Shown: positions 1 through 8,680 of the stretch, piece after piece | Position numbering within the stretch: position 1 is the first letter of the stretch | Layout of the letters: every line of letters starts with the position of its first letter | Origin: Simplicispira sp. 125 | GTDB taxonomy: Bacteria > Pseudomonadota > Gammaproteobacteria > Burkholderiales > Burkholderiaceae_C | NCBI RefSeq assembly: GCF_003096555.1 | Contig: NZ_QEKM01000001.1 | Span: 186,001-250,000 of the forward strand | Length of the DNA: 64,000 nucleotides | Direction: 5' to 3' | Translations under genes and position numbers: made by a program | The notes under the pieces: generated by a model | Told to the model about the DNA's origin: nothing | The model's database searches: none | Seen by the model: only the letters and a program-made list of their open reading frames with translations

Positions 1-28
1 AGCGATGGTCTTGTTTTTCATCCCTGCA

Positions 29-550
29 TTATTCGGGGGAAGTGGCGTTGCCGGAGCCCAGGGGTCTTTGCATGAGCACGATGTCGCGCCAAGCGCCATG
101 TTTCCAGCCCACGGCGCGCATCACCCCCACCTCGGAAAAACCCAATGCACGGTGCAGGGCGATGGAGCCTTCATTGGCGGAATCGCCGATGACCGCCATG
201 AGCTGGCGTACGCCGGCCGCCTCGGCATGGGCTGCCAGTGCGGTGAGCAGGGCGCGGCCCATGCCCATGCCCCGTGCGCTGTCGGCCACATAGACCGAGT
301 CTTCGGCTGAAAAACGGTAGGCGGGCCGGGGTTTGAACCAGTTGGCGTAGGCAAAGCCCAGAACCTGCCCGTCCTGCTCGGCTACCAGCCAGGGCAGGCC
401 GCGGGCCAGTACCTCGGCACGGCGGGCCGCCATGTCGGCGGCGCTGGGCGGATCGATCTCGAAAGTGCCCGTACCATGCAATACATGGTGGGCGTAGATG
501 GCGGTGATGGCAGCGAGATCGCCGTCATGGCTGGGTCGAATCAGTGGCAT
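29..550 (-). CDS. GNAT family N-acetyltransferase (phosphinothricin acetyltransferase-like)
   Basis: A 173-residue single-domain GNAT enzyme, predicted to move an acetyl group from acetyl-CoA to a small amine. The opening IRPSHDGDLAAI and the acetyl-CoA loop RGMGMGRA (residues 93-100) are the family signature, and GSIALHRALGF with WKHGAWRDIVLMQR near the end resembles the PAT/MnaT/YncA group that acetylates phosphinothricin, methionine sulfoximine or related amino-acid analogues. Length is normal for that group. The ATG at 550 starts exactly at the conserved N-terminus. It is divergent from rpsP. The substrate cannot be told from the sequence. Confidence 0.85.
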   Translation of the reverse strand: MPLIRPSHDGDLAAITAIYAHHVLHGTGTFEIDPPSAADMAARRAEVLARGLPWLVAEQDGQVLGFAYANWFKPRPAYRFSAEDSVYVADSARGMGMGRALLTALAAHAEAAGVRQLMAVIGDSANEGSIALHRALGFSEVGVMRAVGWKHGAWRDIVLMQRPLGSGNATSPE

Positions 551-585
551 AAATTCAAGAACCGTTTCTCAGGAGCAAACAAAGA

Positions 586-591
586 TATAAT
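586..591 (+). promoter_or_regulatory. Candidate sigma-70 -10 box of the rpsP operon
   Basis: A perfect TATAAT lies about 110 bases before rpsP in the divergent gap with the acetyltransferase gene. No good TTGACA stands at the usual distance, so the -35 element is weak or absent. The position fits the promoter of the rpsP-rimM-trmD operon. Confidence 0.5.
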
Positions 592-702
592 CGGCGGCTT
601 TGCAGCGTGTCGCTGACCGGGTGGTCATGTCGCGTGTCTCAAACGTTGCGAATTTCTGTGGCCTGTGCGCTGTGCGCCGGCCCACCACCCGAAGGATAAA
701 TC

Positions 703-954
703 ATGGTCGTCATTCGACTCTCTCGCGGCGGCTCCAAGGGCCGTCCTTTCTTCAACATCGTCGTTGCTGACAAGCGCGTACGCCGTGATGGCCGCTTTAT
801 CGAGCGCCTGGGTTTCTACAACCCCACGGCCAAGGAAACCGAAGAAGGCCTGCGCATTGCGCAAGACCGTCTGGCCTACTGGGTGGGCGTGGGTGCACAG
901 TCGTCCCCTACGGTGGATCGTCTGATCAAGCAAGCGGCCAAGAAGGCTGCCTGA
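703..954 (+). CDS. rpsP: 30S ribosomal protein S16
   Basis: An 83-residue S16, a primary component of the small ribosomal subunit body. The start [20 protein letters not shown] and the following [15 protein letters not shown] are the classic S16 signature, and the length is the usual one. It is first in the conserved order rpsP-rimM-trmD-rplS. A hairpin with a T-run separates it from rimM, which would favour more S16 message than rimM/trmD message, as is known in other bacteria. Confidence 0.98.
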   Translation: MVVIRLSRGGSKGRPFFNIVVADKRVRRDGRFIERLGFYNPTAKETEEGLRIAQDRLAYWVGVGAQSSPTVDRLIKQAAKKAA

Positions 955-975
955 GGCTCTTGTAGCTTCCACAAG

Positions 976-1018
976 GGCGGGTTGCGTCGGTCCATGGCTG
1001 GCGGAACCCGCCTTTTTT
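976..1018 (+). terminator. Hairpin plus T-run between rpsP and rimM (attenuating terminator)
   Basis: GGCGGGTT pairs with AACCCGCC across a 21-base loop, followed directly by six T residues. It sits inside the operon just before rimM, so it probably terminates only part of the transcripts. Confidence 0.65.
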
Positions 1019-1040
1019 CATTTCTTCGCAGGCCTATGCC

Positions 1041-1610
1041 ATGACTCTCGCACTGAATCTGGAGCCCGCCGAGCTGCCCCTGGATGCCGTCGAGGTCGGG
1101 CGAATCGCCGATGCCTGGGGTGTCAAGGGCTGGTTCAAGGTGCTGTCGCACAACACTGATCCGCAAGCCTTGCTGGCGGCCCGTAGCTGGTTTTTGCAGC
1201 CCAGCGAGCGGGGCGCTCGCACGTTCAGCGGAACGGCCCGGCTGGCCATCCGGCAGTCGCGCACGCATTCTGATTCCGTCGTGGCCTGGGCGCAGGGCGT
1301 GGACGACCGCAATACCGCTGAACTGTTGCGCGGCGCACGCATTTTTGTGCCCCGTGCAGATTTTCCCCAGACCCAGAGCGATGAGTATTACTGGGTCGAT
1401 CTGATCGGCCTGGATGTGGTCAACCGTGAAGGTGTTGCCCTGGGGCAGGTGCGTGAGCTGCTGTCTACCGGCCCCCAGACAGTGCTGGTGATCGTCTATG
1501 AACAGGACGGCAAGCCGCAAGAGCGCATGGTACCGTTCGTGTCGGCCTATGTCGACAAGGTCGAACTGCCGGAGCGCCGCATCACGGTGGACTGGCAACC
1601 CGACTACTAA
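1041..1610 (+). CDS. rimM: Ribosome maturation factor RimM
   Basis: A 189-residue RimM, which binds S19 and assists late assembly of the 30S head. The N-terminal RimM barrel begins at [18 protein letters not shown] and the C-terminal PRC-barrel includes [21 protein letters not shown] and the closing [13 protein letters not shown]. The acidic DWQPDY tail is typical. It starts about 85 bases after rpsP and ends 19 bases before trmD, consistent with one operon. Confidence 0.96.
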   Translation: MTLALNLEPAELPLDAVEVGRIADAWGVKGWFKVLSHNTDPQALLAARSWFLQPSERGARTFSGTARLAIRQSRTHSDSVVAWAQGVDDRNTAELLRGARIFVPRADFPQTQSDEYYWVDLIGLDVVNREGVALGQVRELLSTGPQTVLVIVYEQDGKPQERMVPFVSAYVDKVELPERRITVDWQPDY

Positions 1611-1629
1611 GCCGCCAGGCCTGCGCAGC

Positions 1630-2388
1630 ATGCGCTTTGACGTCATTACCCTTTTCCCCGAGCTGTTTGGCCCGTTCCTGGCCAGCGGCGTGACGCGCCG
1701 CGCGTATGGCACGGGCCTGGTCGATGTGCGGCTGTGGAACCCGCGTGATTACGCGCAGGGCAACTACCGCCGCGTGGACGACCGCCCGTTCGGTGGCGGC
1801 CCGGGCATGGTGATGATGGCGCCGCCCTTGTTGCGCTGTCTGGACGCCGTGCGTGCAGACCGCCGGGACGCAGCGGGCCACGAGGCGCCCGTGGTTCTTT
1901 TTTCTCCGATGGGCAAGTCTCTGAACCATGGTGCCGTAGAGCGCTGGTCGGCCAGCCAGGGCGCTGTGCTGCTGTGCGGCCGCTATGAGGGTATTGACCA
2001 GCGATTCATCGATAGCCATGTCGACGTACAGATCAGCCTGGGCGACTTTGTGCTCTCGGGCGGCGAAATTGCTGCGCTGGCTTTGCTCGATGCGGTGGCG
2101 CGGCTGCAGCCGGGGGTGCTGCACGACGAAGGCAGCCACCAGTTCGACAGTTTCAATCCAGCGCTCGATGGCCTGCTGGACTGCCCGCATTACACCCGCC
2201 CTGAAGAATGGGAAGGGCAGGCGGTGCCTGCCGAACTGATGTCGGGCCACCACGCGAACATCGAACGCTGGCGCCGTGCGCAGCGCCTTGCCATGACGCT
2301 GCGCCACCGCCCGGAACTGATTGATGCAGCGCGGGCGGCGGGGCGGCTGAGCCGACTGGACGAGCAGGTTCTGGACGGTCTGCGCTGA
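1630..2388 (+). CDS. trmD: tRNA (guanine-N1-)-methyltransferase TrmD
   Basis: A 252-residue TrmD, which methylates G37 of tRNAs that read CNN codons, using S-adenosylmethionine and thereby preventing frameshifts. The ATG giving [13 protein letters not shown] is the family start; in-frame codons upstream overlap rimM and are ignored. FGGGPGM (54-60), [10 protein letters not shown] (116-125) and DFVLSGGE (139-146) mark the trefoil-knot SAM site and the catalytic region. It is third in the S16/L19 operon. Confidence 0.97.
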   Translation: MRFDVITLFPELFGPFLASGVTRRAYGTGLVDVRLWNPRDYAQGNYRRVDDRPFGGGPGMVMMAPPLLRCLDAVRADRRDAAGHEAPVVLFSPMGKSLNHGAVERWSASQGAVLLCGRYEGIDQRFIDSHVDVQISLGDFVLSGGEIAALALLDAVARLQPGVLHDEGSHQFDSFNPALDGLLDCPHYTRPEEWEGQAVPAELMSGHHANIERWRRAQRLAMTLRHRPELIDAARAAGRLSRLDEQVLDGLR

Positions 2389-2393
2389 GAAGC

Positions 2394-2399
2394 TATAAT
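2394..2399 (+). promoter_or_regulatory. Candidate -10 box upstream of rplS
   Basis: TATAAT lies just after the trmD stop and about 110 bases before rplS. The following leader is not coding, so rplS may have its own promoter in addition to read-through from trmD. The -35 match is poor. Confidence 0.4.
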
Positions 2400-2508
2400 C
2401 AAAGGCTTTTCGATCCTCTGCCCGGCCGCTTCGCACACTTGATGCGGGGCCCAAACGTCAATCCCGACGCTGCCAATCTTGGCGCGGACATGATCGCGAG
2501 ATGTAAAC

Positions 2509-2910
2509 ATGAACCTGATCCAGACCCTCGAGGCGGAAGAAATTGCCCGCCTCGGCAAGACCATCCCTGAATTTGCACCCGGCGACACGGTCATCGTGAG
2601 CGTGAACGTGGTCGAAGGCACCCGCAAGCGCCTGCAGGCCTACGAAGGTGTCGTGATCGCCAAGCGCAATCGCGGTATCAACAGTGGCTTCACCGTGCGC
2701 AAGATCTCCAGCGGCGAAGGTGTTGAGCGTACGTTCCAGACCTACAGCCCGCTGATCGCCAAGATCGAAGTCAAGCGCCGTGGTGATGTGCGCCGTGCCA
2801 AGTTGTACTATCTGCGCCAGCGCAGCGGCAAGTCGGCGCGTATCAAAGAAAAGCTGCCCCAGCGCGTCAACAAGACGGCGGCTGTTGCTGCTGCGGCGAC
2901 CGCAGCGTAA
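2509..2910 (+). CDS. rplS: 50S ribosomal protein L19
   Basis: A 133-residue L19, located at the interface of the ribosomal subunits. [41 protein letters not shown] and [20 protein letters not shown] are diagnostic. It is last in the rpsP operon. The C-terminal tail is an alanine-rich extension (VAAAATAA) of the kind seen in high-GC betaproteobacteria. A strong terminator follows. Confidence 0.98.
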   Translation: MNLIQTLEAEEIARLGKTIPEFAPGDTVIVSVNVVEGTRKRLQAYEGVVIAKRNRGINSGFTVRKISSGEGVERTFQTYSPLIAKIEVKRRGDVRRAKLYYLRQRSGKSARIKEKLPQRVNKTAAVAAAATAA

Positions 2911-2934
2911 AGCATTGCTTGACTGAACGGCCCG

Positions 2935-2968
2935 AGCCGCTGCAGCTTCTGTCTGTAGCGGCTTTTTG
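2935..2968 (+). terminator. Rho-independent terminator of the rplS operon
   Basis: An 11-bp stem (AGCCGCTGCAG with CTGTAGCGGCT, one G-U pair) around a 7-base loop is followed by TTTTTGCTTTT. It lies 24 bases after the rplS stop and before the Nudix gene. Confidence 0.8.
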
Positions 2969-2986
2969 CTTTTCTGCATTTCCCCC

Positions 2987-3691
2987 ATGGCTTTTTCTCC
3001 CCCCTCTGAACCGCCGGTGCACCGGTTGCCCGACTTCGACCCGCGTGCCATACCGGTGCTGGGGGTGGACGCACACCTGCCGGCAGTGCCTGCGGCGCAG
3101 CAAACGGCGCAGGCACTGCGGGAGCGTTTTCGGGCGCCGCCCGTCTGGGCGCCCGAGATTGCCTCGGAGAAACGCTTCAGCGAGCGGGCACCGGCCCGCG
3201 CCTCGGTACTGTTGCCCATCGTGCAGCGCGACCAGCCTATGGTGCTGCTGACCGAACGCACCTTGCACTTGTCTACGCACTCGGGCCAGGTGGCGTTTCC
3301 AGGCGGGCGGGCCGATCCCGGGGACAGCAGTCCCGCCGATACCGCCTTGCGCGAGGCGCAGGAAGAAGTAGGCCTTGAGCGGCGCTTTGTCGAAGTGCTG
3401 GGTTCGTTGCCCACGTACCAGACGGGTTCCTCTTTCATCATCACGCCCGTGGTCGCTCTGGTGCGGCCCGATTGCGTGCTGCACCCCAACCCGTATGAAG
3501 TAGCCGCGATTTTCGAGGTGCCCCTGGCTTTTTTACTCGACCCGGCGCACCACCAGCGCCACGCGGTGGAGTGGGAGGGCGTGCGCCGCGAGTGGTTCTC
3601 CATGCCCTACGACGACGGTGTGCGCAGCCATTTCATCTGGGGTGCCACGGCGGGCATGCTGCGCAATTTTTACCGTTTCATGCAGGCATGA
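2987..3691 (+). CDS. Nudix hydrolase, CoA pyrophosphatase (NudL-like)
   Basis: About 234 residues. The Nudix box (roughly residues 106-130, from GGRADPGD to REAQEEVGL) has the full GX5EX7REUXEEXGU pattern. The upstream HSGQVAFPGG is the UPF0035 signature of CoA pyrophosphatases (NudL/PCD1), which split CoA to 4'-phosphopantetheine and 3',5'-ADP. I chose the ATG giving MAFSPPSE over an upstream TTG that overlaps the rplS terminator. It lies between rplS and the CobD-like gene, reading the same way but probably as a separate unit. Confidence 0.9.
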   Translation: MAFSPPSEPPVHRLPDFDPRAIPVLGVDAHLPAVPAAQQTAQALRERFRAPPVWAPEIASEKRFSERAPARASVLLPIVQRDQPMVLLTERTLHLSTHSGQVAFPGGRADPGDSSPADTALREAQEEVGLERRFVEVLGSLPTYQTGSSFIITPVVALVRPDCVLHPNPYEVAAIFEVPLAFLLDPAHHQRHAVEWEGVRREWFSMPYDDGVRSHFIWGATAGMLRNFYRFMQA

Positions 3692-3761
3692 AGGCGCTGG
3701 GGTCTGTGTGGGGGCTCTGTGCAGGCAAGGTCTGTCCATCGGGTCGGTATCATCCACGTCC

Positions 3762-4748
3762 ATGAGTTTCTTTGCCATCCTGTTTGCGCTGCTGGTCGAG
3801 CAGGCCCGCCCGTTGGCGCGCAGCAACCCGATCCATGCCGGGCTGCGCGCCTGGTCACTGTCGGTCAGCCGCAATTTCGATGCGGGCAAGTCGCACCACG
3901 GCTGGGTGGCCTGGGCGCTCGCAGTGCTGGTGCCTCCCCTGTTTGTGCTGGCCGTGTACCAAGGGCTGCTCTGGTTCGTGGGCTGGCCGGTGGCGGTGCT
4001 TTGGAACGTGGCAGTGCTTTACGTCACCCTGGGTTTTCGGCAGTTCAGCCACCATTTCACCGGTATTCGCGATGCGTTGGAAGTGGGCGATGAAGACGCT
4101 GCCCGTGAACGCCTGGCGCATTGGCAGCAGGTGGATGTGGGTGACCTGCCGCGCAGCGAGGTGGTCCGCCACGTCATCGAATATTCGGTGTTGGCCGCGC
4201 ACCGCCATGTGTTCGGGGTATTGGCCTGGTTCTCTGTGCTGGCTGCGCTGGGGTTGGGGCCCATGGGTGCGGTGCTGTACCGCATGGCCGAGTTTGTTTC
4301 CCGCTACTGGGCCGACCAGGGCGGCGACGCTGCGCAGCGGGCCAGCCCATCCTTGCGCAAGGCCACGGCCGATGCCTGGACTGCGATCGACTGGGTGCCT
4401 GCACGCCTGACGGCGCTGGTTTTTGCCGTCGTGGGCAGTTTTGAAGAGGCCATCGACGGCTGGCGCTTTCATGCCCAGCGTTTCCCCAATGACAACGACG
4501 GCGTAATCCTGGCCGCGACTGCAGGGGCCATCAATGTGCGCCTGGGCGGCGAGGCGCTCAAGTCGCGTGCCGATGCGCAGATGACGCAGGATTTCGAGGT
4601 GGACGCCCGCATCGGTGAGAGTGACAGCACCCCCGGGCGCGAGCCTGAGGTAGGCCATCTGCGCAGTGTGGTGGGCCTGGTCTGGCGTTCGGTCGTGGTG
4701 TGGCTGCTGTTGCTGGCCTTGCTGACCCTGGCCCGTTTGCTGGGTTGA
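3762..4748 (+). CDS. CobD/CbiB family membrane protein
   Basis: A 328-residue integral membrane protein. The N-terminus MSFFAILFALLVEQARPL and the later HVIEYSVLAAHRHVFGVLAWF match the CobD/CbiB-like group found in betaproteobacteria. Several hydrophobic segments are visible (about residues 40-65, 70-95, 150-175 and a final VVVWLLLLALLTLARLLG). True CbiB makes adenosylcobinamide phosphate, but no cobalamin genes are nearby, so this may be a family member with another role. In-frame codons upstream lie in the gap after the Nudix gene and lack the family N-terminus. Confidence 0.75.
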   Translation: MSFFAILFALLVEQARPLARSNPIHAGLRAWSLSVSRNFDAGKSHHGWVAWALAVLVPPLFVLAVYQGLLWFVGWPVAVLWNVAVLYVTLGFRQFSHHFTGIRDALEVGDEDAARERLAHWQQVDVGDLPRSEVVRHVIEYSVLAAHRHVFGVLAWFSVLAALGLGPMGAVLYRMAEFVSRYWADQGGDAAQRASPSLRKATADAWTAIDWVPARLTALVFAVVGSFEEAIDGWRFHAQRFPNDNDGVILAATAGAINVRLGGEALKSRADAQMTQDFEVDARIGESDSTPGREPEVGHLRSVVGLVWRSVVVWLLLLALLTLARLLG

Positions 4749-4815
4749 TTGATTTTCAAAATTGATAGCTGTTAGCGCTTGTGTATCAAGCGCTATAGCC
4801 CTATTTATTCCTATT
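4749..4815. repeat. Dispersed palindromic intergenic repeat, copy 1
   Basis: An AT-richer element with the core AGCGCTTG-TGTAT-CAAGCGCT (positions 4774-4794) flanked by GATAGCTGT on the left and ATAGCCCTATTT on the right. It belongs to the repeat family also found near 7255, 22597, 36488, 44750 and 48601. It fills the gap between the CobD-like gene and the next CDS. Confidence 0.7.
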
Positions 4816-4827
4816 TTTGGCAGATCG

Positions 4828-5907
4828 ATGAACGAGACAACAGACACCCTTCCCCCCACGCCTGAGCAACTGGCCGAGGGATCCCGTGCGTTTTGGAAGG
4901 CTATGCAGGCAGAGCAGGGCGCATTGCAAGCCCTGTCCGCGCATGACCTGGTGGAGCGTCTCAATGCCCTGCTGGAGCCTGTGGTACCTGGTGTGGCGGC
5001 TGAAGTGGCGGGCGGCGCTGCCGAGGGTCCTGTGGGCACCGCTGCGCAGCTGGTGTTCACCTCGCACGGCAGCACAGCGCACTTTGCTGCCGTACAGGCC
5101 GTGGTGTCCCAAACGCCCCAGGACTTGCCGTGGGCAGTGGTGGCTTTTCGCCAGCGCGCCGGCGAGGGCTTTGGTATGCGCATGGACAAGTTTGAACTCT
5201 CCAGCCGCGACCTCCTGGTGCGCGCAGGGCAGTTCGAAGGCCGGGTGGCCTTGGGTCTGTCGTTTGCCCAGCCAGTGCCCATGGACATGCAGGACCATGC
5301 GCGGCACATGGCGTTCATCTTGCTGGACCACATGCTGGGCGAGTTCGATCTGGCGGTAAAAGTGGGGCTGGTGGAGTTTGAAGAAGATGGCCTGAGCGAA
5401 GGCACGGGTTTCGATGCTGCACCGCCTTTGCCGCTGGACCAGGCGGTGGCCGTGGTGGATGCACTGTGGCGCGATGCCTTGGGACGCAATGGCCAGTTTC
5501 CGGCGGGTTCACCCGACTGGGAGGCACTCCAGGGCCGCAGCGCCCAGGGCAGCGAAATACACGTCCAGGTCAACCGCAGCGCCAACACCTTGGTAGGCCG
5601 TGCCGACCTGGGTTGGCGGGTGGATGCCAGCCTGCCCGTGGACACGGCCAGCGCGCTGGCAGCGGCACGGGCGTTCGAAAAGGCCTGGACGGCGTCTCTG
5701 GCGGTGCACCAGCAGGGCATTTGCAGCCATGTGGTGCAGCGCGACGGCTGGCGCCATCTGTGCTGCTATGTGGCTGACAGCCCCGCCGCCGTGCAGGCTG
5801 CGTTGACCGTGGCACAGCGTTGTTTGGCCGATGCGCAGGCCCTTGAATTGGCCGTGACGCACGAGCCGGGCTGGGACGACTACCTGGTGTGGCTGGGTCG
5901 TTGCTAA
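4828..5907 (+). CDS. Conserved hypothetical protein with a DUF695-like C-terminal half
   Basis: A 359-residue soluble protein with no signal peptide or membrane segment. I do not firmly recognise it. The C-terminal part (about residues 230-359: RNGQFPAGSPDWEAL, GRADLGWRVDASLPVD, HEPGWDDYLVW) resembles DUF695 in the spacing of its aromatic and acidic residues and its 'PGWDDY' ending. The N-terminal half may be a related repeat. The start MNETTDTLPP lies just after the dispersed repeat; an earlier in-frame start would translate the repeat itself. No function is proposed. Confidence 0.6.
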   Translation: MNETTDTLPPTPEQLAEGSRAFWKAMQAEQGALQALSAHDLVERLNALLEPVVPGVAAEVAGGAAEGPVGTAAQLVFTSHGSTAHFAAVQAVVSQTPQDLPWAVVAFRQRAGEGFGMRMDKFELSSRDLLVRAGQFEGRVALGLSFAQPVPMDMQDHARHMAFILLDHMLGEFDLAVKVGLVEFEEDGLSEGTGFDAAPPLPLDQAVAVVDALWRDALGRNGQFPAGSPDWEALQGRSAQGSEIHVQVNRSANTLVGRADLGWRVDASLPVDTASALAAARAFEKAWTASLAVHQQGICSHVVQRDGWRHLCCYVADSPAAVQAALTVAQRCLADAQALELAVTHEPGWDDYLVWLGRC

Positions 5908-5931
5908 GCCTGGCTTGTGCGGTGCCTGCTC

Positions 5932-6032
5932 ATTCCATTTCTAAATCACCCGTGTCGTTGTTGCTTCGCCTTGCCGTGCTGCAGCATTGTCTGCGGCTTC
6001 GCGCCTAGACACGAATGATTTGGAAATGGAAT
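5932..6032. repeat. 101-bp imperfect inverted repeat between convergent genes
   Basis: The 25-base arm ATTCCATTTCTAAATCACCC... at the left is matched in reverse complement at 6008-6032 with 22 of 25 identities. The arms enclose about 51 bases rich in GCTTCGC/GCGGCTTCGCGC motifs. The right arm touches the rsgA stop codon. As RNA it would form a long hairpin and may act as a two-way terminator or belong to a dispersed family. Confidence 0.7.
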
Positions 6033-6976
6033 CAGTACCGCGTCTGCCCCAGTTCGGCGAACAATTCGCTGTAGATTTTGTGGCGATGGGCGCTGAGCCC
6101 GTTGCTGCCTTCGCCCTGTCGCAGGGCTGCCAGTACGCCGCAGCCCGGTTCATGCAGATGGGTGCAGTTGTAGAACTTGCAGTGGCTGGCATGCGCCGCG
6201 ATGTCGGGCATGCAGCCAGCCAGTTGCATGGGGGCGATGTGCTGCAGTCCAAACTCCTGAAACCCCGGCGAGTCGATCAGCGCCGTGGTGCGCTCCCCGT
6301 CCATCCAGTACCAGGTGGTGCTGGTGGTGGTGTGCTTGCCTGAATTCAAGGCCTGTGAGATCTCCCCGGTGAGCACCGTGGCACCCGGCACCAGCAGGTT
6401 GATGAGCGTGCTCTTGCCCGATCCAGAGGGGCCCAGCACCAGCGTGGTTTTGCCTTGCAGGTGGCGTACCAGCTCGGCGCGGCTGGTGGCATCGGCCTGC
6501 GCCAGGGACAGTGCCAGCACCTCATAGGAGCGGCCTTCGCCCATGTTGCGGTAGGGACGCAAACGCTCCCACGCCCGGGCGAAGGGTTCGGTCAGGTCGC
6601 TCTTGTTCAGGGCAATCAGCGGAGTGATGTGCGCGGCCTCGGCTGCAATGAGCGCGCGGGCCAGTTGGCTTTCGGAAAAAACGGGCTCGGCCGCAATGAG
6701 GATCAGCACCTGGTCCAGATTGGCCGCAAACGACTTGGTGCGGATCTCATCCTGGCGGTAGAAAAGGTTGCGCCGTTCCTGTACCTTCTCGATCGTGCCC
6801 TCGCTGCCCTGCCCGGATGGGGGCGCCTGCCACAGCACATGGTCGCCCACCACAGCCTGGCTTTTCTTGCCACGCGGGTGGCAAATGCGGCGCTCGCCGT
6901 CGGGCGACTCGACCATGCAGTGCCGCCCATGGCTGGCAACGATCAGGCCTTCCTGGAGGGTGCTGCGCTCAGCCAT
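6032..6976 (-). CDS. rsgA: Ribosome small subunit-dependent GTPase RsgA
   Basis: A 314-residue circularly permuted GTPase acting in late 30S assembly. After an N-terminal OB-fold the motifs come in the permuted order: G4 NKSD (124-127), G1 GPSGSGKST (182-190), G3 DSPG (235-238). The C-terminal zinc site is Cys266, Cys271, His273 and Cys279. It is third of a minus-strand operon (M48 protease, phhB, rsgA), 18 bases after phhB. Its stop codon overlaps the large inverted repeat. Confidence 0.96.
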   Translation of the reverse strand: MAERSTLQEGLIVASHGRHCMVESPDGERRICHPRGKKSQAVVGDHVLWQAPPSGQGSEGTIEKVQERRNLFYRQDEIRTKSFAANLDQVLILIAAEPVFSESQLARALIAAEAAHITPLIALNKSDLTEPFARAWERLRPYRNMGEGRSYEVLALSLAQADATSRAELVRHLQGKTTLVLGPSGSGKSTLINLLVPGATVLTGEISQALNSGKHTTTSTTWYWMDGERTTALIDSPGFQEFGLQHIAPMQLAGCMPDIAAHASHCKFYNCTHLHEPGCGVLAALRQGEGSNGLSAHRHKIYSELFAELGQTRY

Positions 6977-6994
6977 GGAAATGCGGCATCGGCA

Positions 6995-7330
6995 TCACGC
7001 GACCAAGGCGTCAAAGCGCGCCGCACAGTCAAAGTCGCTGGCCGACAAACCGCCCACATCGTGCGTGTTCAGGCGCACCACGCAGCGGTTGTAATGCACG
7101 GACAGATCCGGGTGGTGGTCTTCGGCGTGGGCGATGAAGGCCAGAGCATTCACGAAAGCGATGGTTTCGAAATAGTTGGCGAAGCGGTAGGTCTTTTCGA
7201 TGGCCACGTTGGCGCCGTCTCCGTGCAGGCTCCAGCCTTCGAGTTGGGCCAGTTTTGCTACTATTTCTGTAGCTGTCAGCGCTTTGCGGGTAAGCGTTGA
7301 CCAGTCTTTTTTCTTTAAATAGGATGTCAT
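6995..7330 (-). CDS. phhB: 4a-hydroxytetrahydrobiopterin dehydratase (pterin-4-alpha-carbinolamine dehydratase)
   Basis: A 111-residue PCD/DCoH protein that recycles the pterin cofactor after aromatic hydroxylation. FANYFETIAFVNALAFIAHAEDHHPDL holds the catalytic His cluster, and YNRCVVRLNTHDVGGLS is the family C-terminus. Its ATG overlaps the M48 stop as TCAT, so the two are translationally coupled. Codons 4 to about 25 lie in a copy of the dispersed palindromic repeat, so the N-terminus is partly repeat-encoded. No phenylalanine hydroxylase gene is in the window. Confidence 0.93.
   Translation of the reverse strand: MTSYLKKKDWSTLTRKALTATEIVAKLAQLEGWSLHGDGANVAIEKTYRFANYFETIAFVNALAFIAHAEDHHPDLSVHYNRCVVRLNTHDVGGLSASDFDCAARFDALVA
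7255..7320. repeat. Dispersed palindromic repeat, copy 2, inside the phhB 5' coding region
   Basis: TAGCTGTCAGCGCTTTGCGGGTAAGCG... matches the family core, with half-sites AGCGCTT and TAAGCGTT. Unlike the other copies it is read through as the phhB N-terminus. A chance resemblance cannot be excluded from one sequence. Confidence 0.5.
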
Positions 7331-8643
7331 GTGGATGCAGGGGTGGGCATGCGCGCCAGTCTTTCGACAGCCGGCGGGTGCGAGTAATGGAATTTCACGT
7401 AGAGCGGGTCTGGCGTGAGCGTAGAGGCATTGTCCTCGTAGAGCTTGAGCAGCGCCGAAGCAAGGTCTGCCCCGTTGGCCTGGGCCATGGCATAGGCGTC
7501 CGCTTCGAATTCATGGCGGCGTGAGAGCTGGGCGAACAGGGGTGCCAGAAACACGGTAAAGACCGGCACCGCCAATAGAAAAAGCAACAGCGCCAGGGCG
7601 TCGTTGGGTGCTGCAGGTGTATCGGTCACCAGCAGCGCCAGGCTGGGTTGTACGCTCAGGCCTGTAAAGAACCAGGGCTGGCTTGAAAGCCAGCCCAGCA
7701 GTGCAAAGCCCGCCAGGCTCATGGCAAACAGGCCCACCATGCGTTTGCGGATATGGCGGTGGTGGAAGTGCCCTAGTTCATGTGCCAGCACTGCCTCTAC
7801 CTCGCCGGGAGTGAGTTGTTTGAGCAAGGTGTCATAGAACACCACGCGCTTGGCCGCGCCAAAACCCGTGAAGTAGGCATTGGCATGCGCGCTGCGGCGG
7901 CTGCCGTCCATCACGAACAAGCCTTTGGCCGCGAAACCGCAGCGTTGCATGAGGGCGGTGACGCGGGTTTTGAGCGACTCATCCTGCAGGGGCTGGAACT
8001 TGTTGAACAGCGGGGCAATAAAGGTGGGGTACACCACCATGAGCAGCAGGTTCAGTCCCATCCACAGGCCCCAGGCCCATAACCACCACAGCATCCCTGC
8101 AGCGCCCATCAGCCACAGGACGGCTGCTGCAACAGGAAGGCCAATAAGCGCTCCCAGCAGCGTGGACTTGAGCAGGTCGGTCAACCACAACCGCAGCGTC
8201 ATCTGGTTGAAGCCAAAGCGTTGCTCCAGCACAAAGGTTTGGTACAACGTGGCGGGCAGATCGATCAGGCCGTTGACCAGTGCAAACGCGGCCAGCAGGG
8301 CCAACTGCTGGCGCATGCCGCCGCCCAGCAAGGACAGCAGCGCCTGGTTCAGCGCATCGAGCCCGCCCATCAGCGTCCAGCCCATCAGAACTGCAGTGCC
8401 CAGGGCCATTTCCAATAGGCCAAAGCGCGCCTTGGCGATGGTGTAGTCGGCAGCCTTCTGGTGGGCCTGCAGCGGAATGTGCGCGGCGAACGTGGCCGGG
8501 ACGCCCTGGCGGTGGCGTGCCACGTGGCGAATCTGCCGCGATGTCAACCAGGCCTTGAGCAGGAAGCCGGCGACCAGGGCCAAGGCAAAAGCCAGAGTGA
8601 GGGCCAGCGAGGGCGAGAGGGAAGCAGGGGTGTCTACGGGCAT
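7327..8643 (-). CDS. M48 family zinc metallopeptidase (Ste24/HtpX-like)
   Basis: A 438-residue polytopic membrane protease of the CAAX-prenyl-protease-1 (Ste24) type. The zinc motif [10 protein letters not shown] begins at about residue 288, and the third zinc ligand is in [11 protein letters not shown] about 80 residues later. Hydrophobic helices lie before and after the active site, as in Ste24. It probably takes part in membrane protein quality control, since bacteria do not make prenylated CAAX substrates. It starts at the ATG giving MPVDTPAS, leaving a short divergent gap to orn. First gene of the M48-phhB-rsgA operon. Confidence 0.92.
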   Translation of the reverse strand: MPVDTPASLSPSLALTLAFALALVAGFLLKAWLTSRQIRHVARHRQGVPATFAAHIPLQAHQKAADYTIAKARFGLLEMALGTAVLMGWTLMGGLDALNQALLSLLGGGMRQQLALLAAFALVNGLIDLPATLYQTFVLEQRFGFNQMTLRLWLTDLLKSTLLGALIGLPVAAAVLWLMGAAGMLWWLWAWGLWMGLNLLLMVVYPTFIAPLFNKFQPLQDESLKTRVTALMQRCGFAAKGLFVMDGSRRSAHANAYFTGFGAAKRVVFYDTLLKQLTPGEVEAVLAHELGHFHHRHIRKRMVGLFAMSLAGFALLGWLSSQPWFFTGLSVQPSLALLVTDTPAAPNDALALLLFLLAVPVFTVFLAPLFAQLSRRHEFEADAYAMAQANGADLASALLKLYEDNASTLTPDPLYVKFHYSHPPAVERLARMPTPAST

Positions 8644-8680
8644 GTCGCGCGAGTGTAGGGCATCAGCGACAATGCCGCCC

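Noticed and set aside
1..28. Partial gene at the left edge
   Set aside because: The 28 bases before the acetyltransferase stop show no supported coding frame.
3762..4748. CobD-like gene as part of a cobalamin pathway
   Set aside because: No other cobalamin synthesis gene or cobalamin riboswitch is nearby, so only the family name is given.
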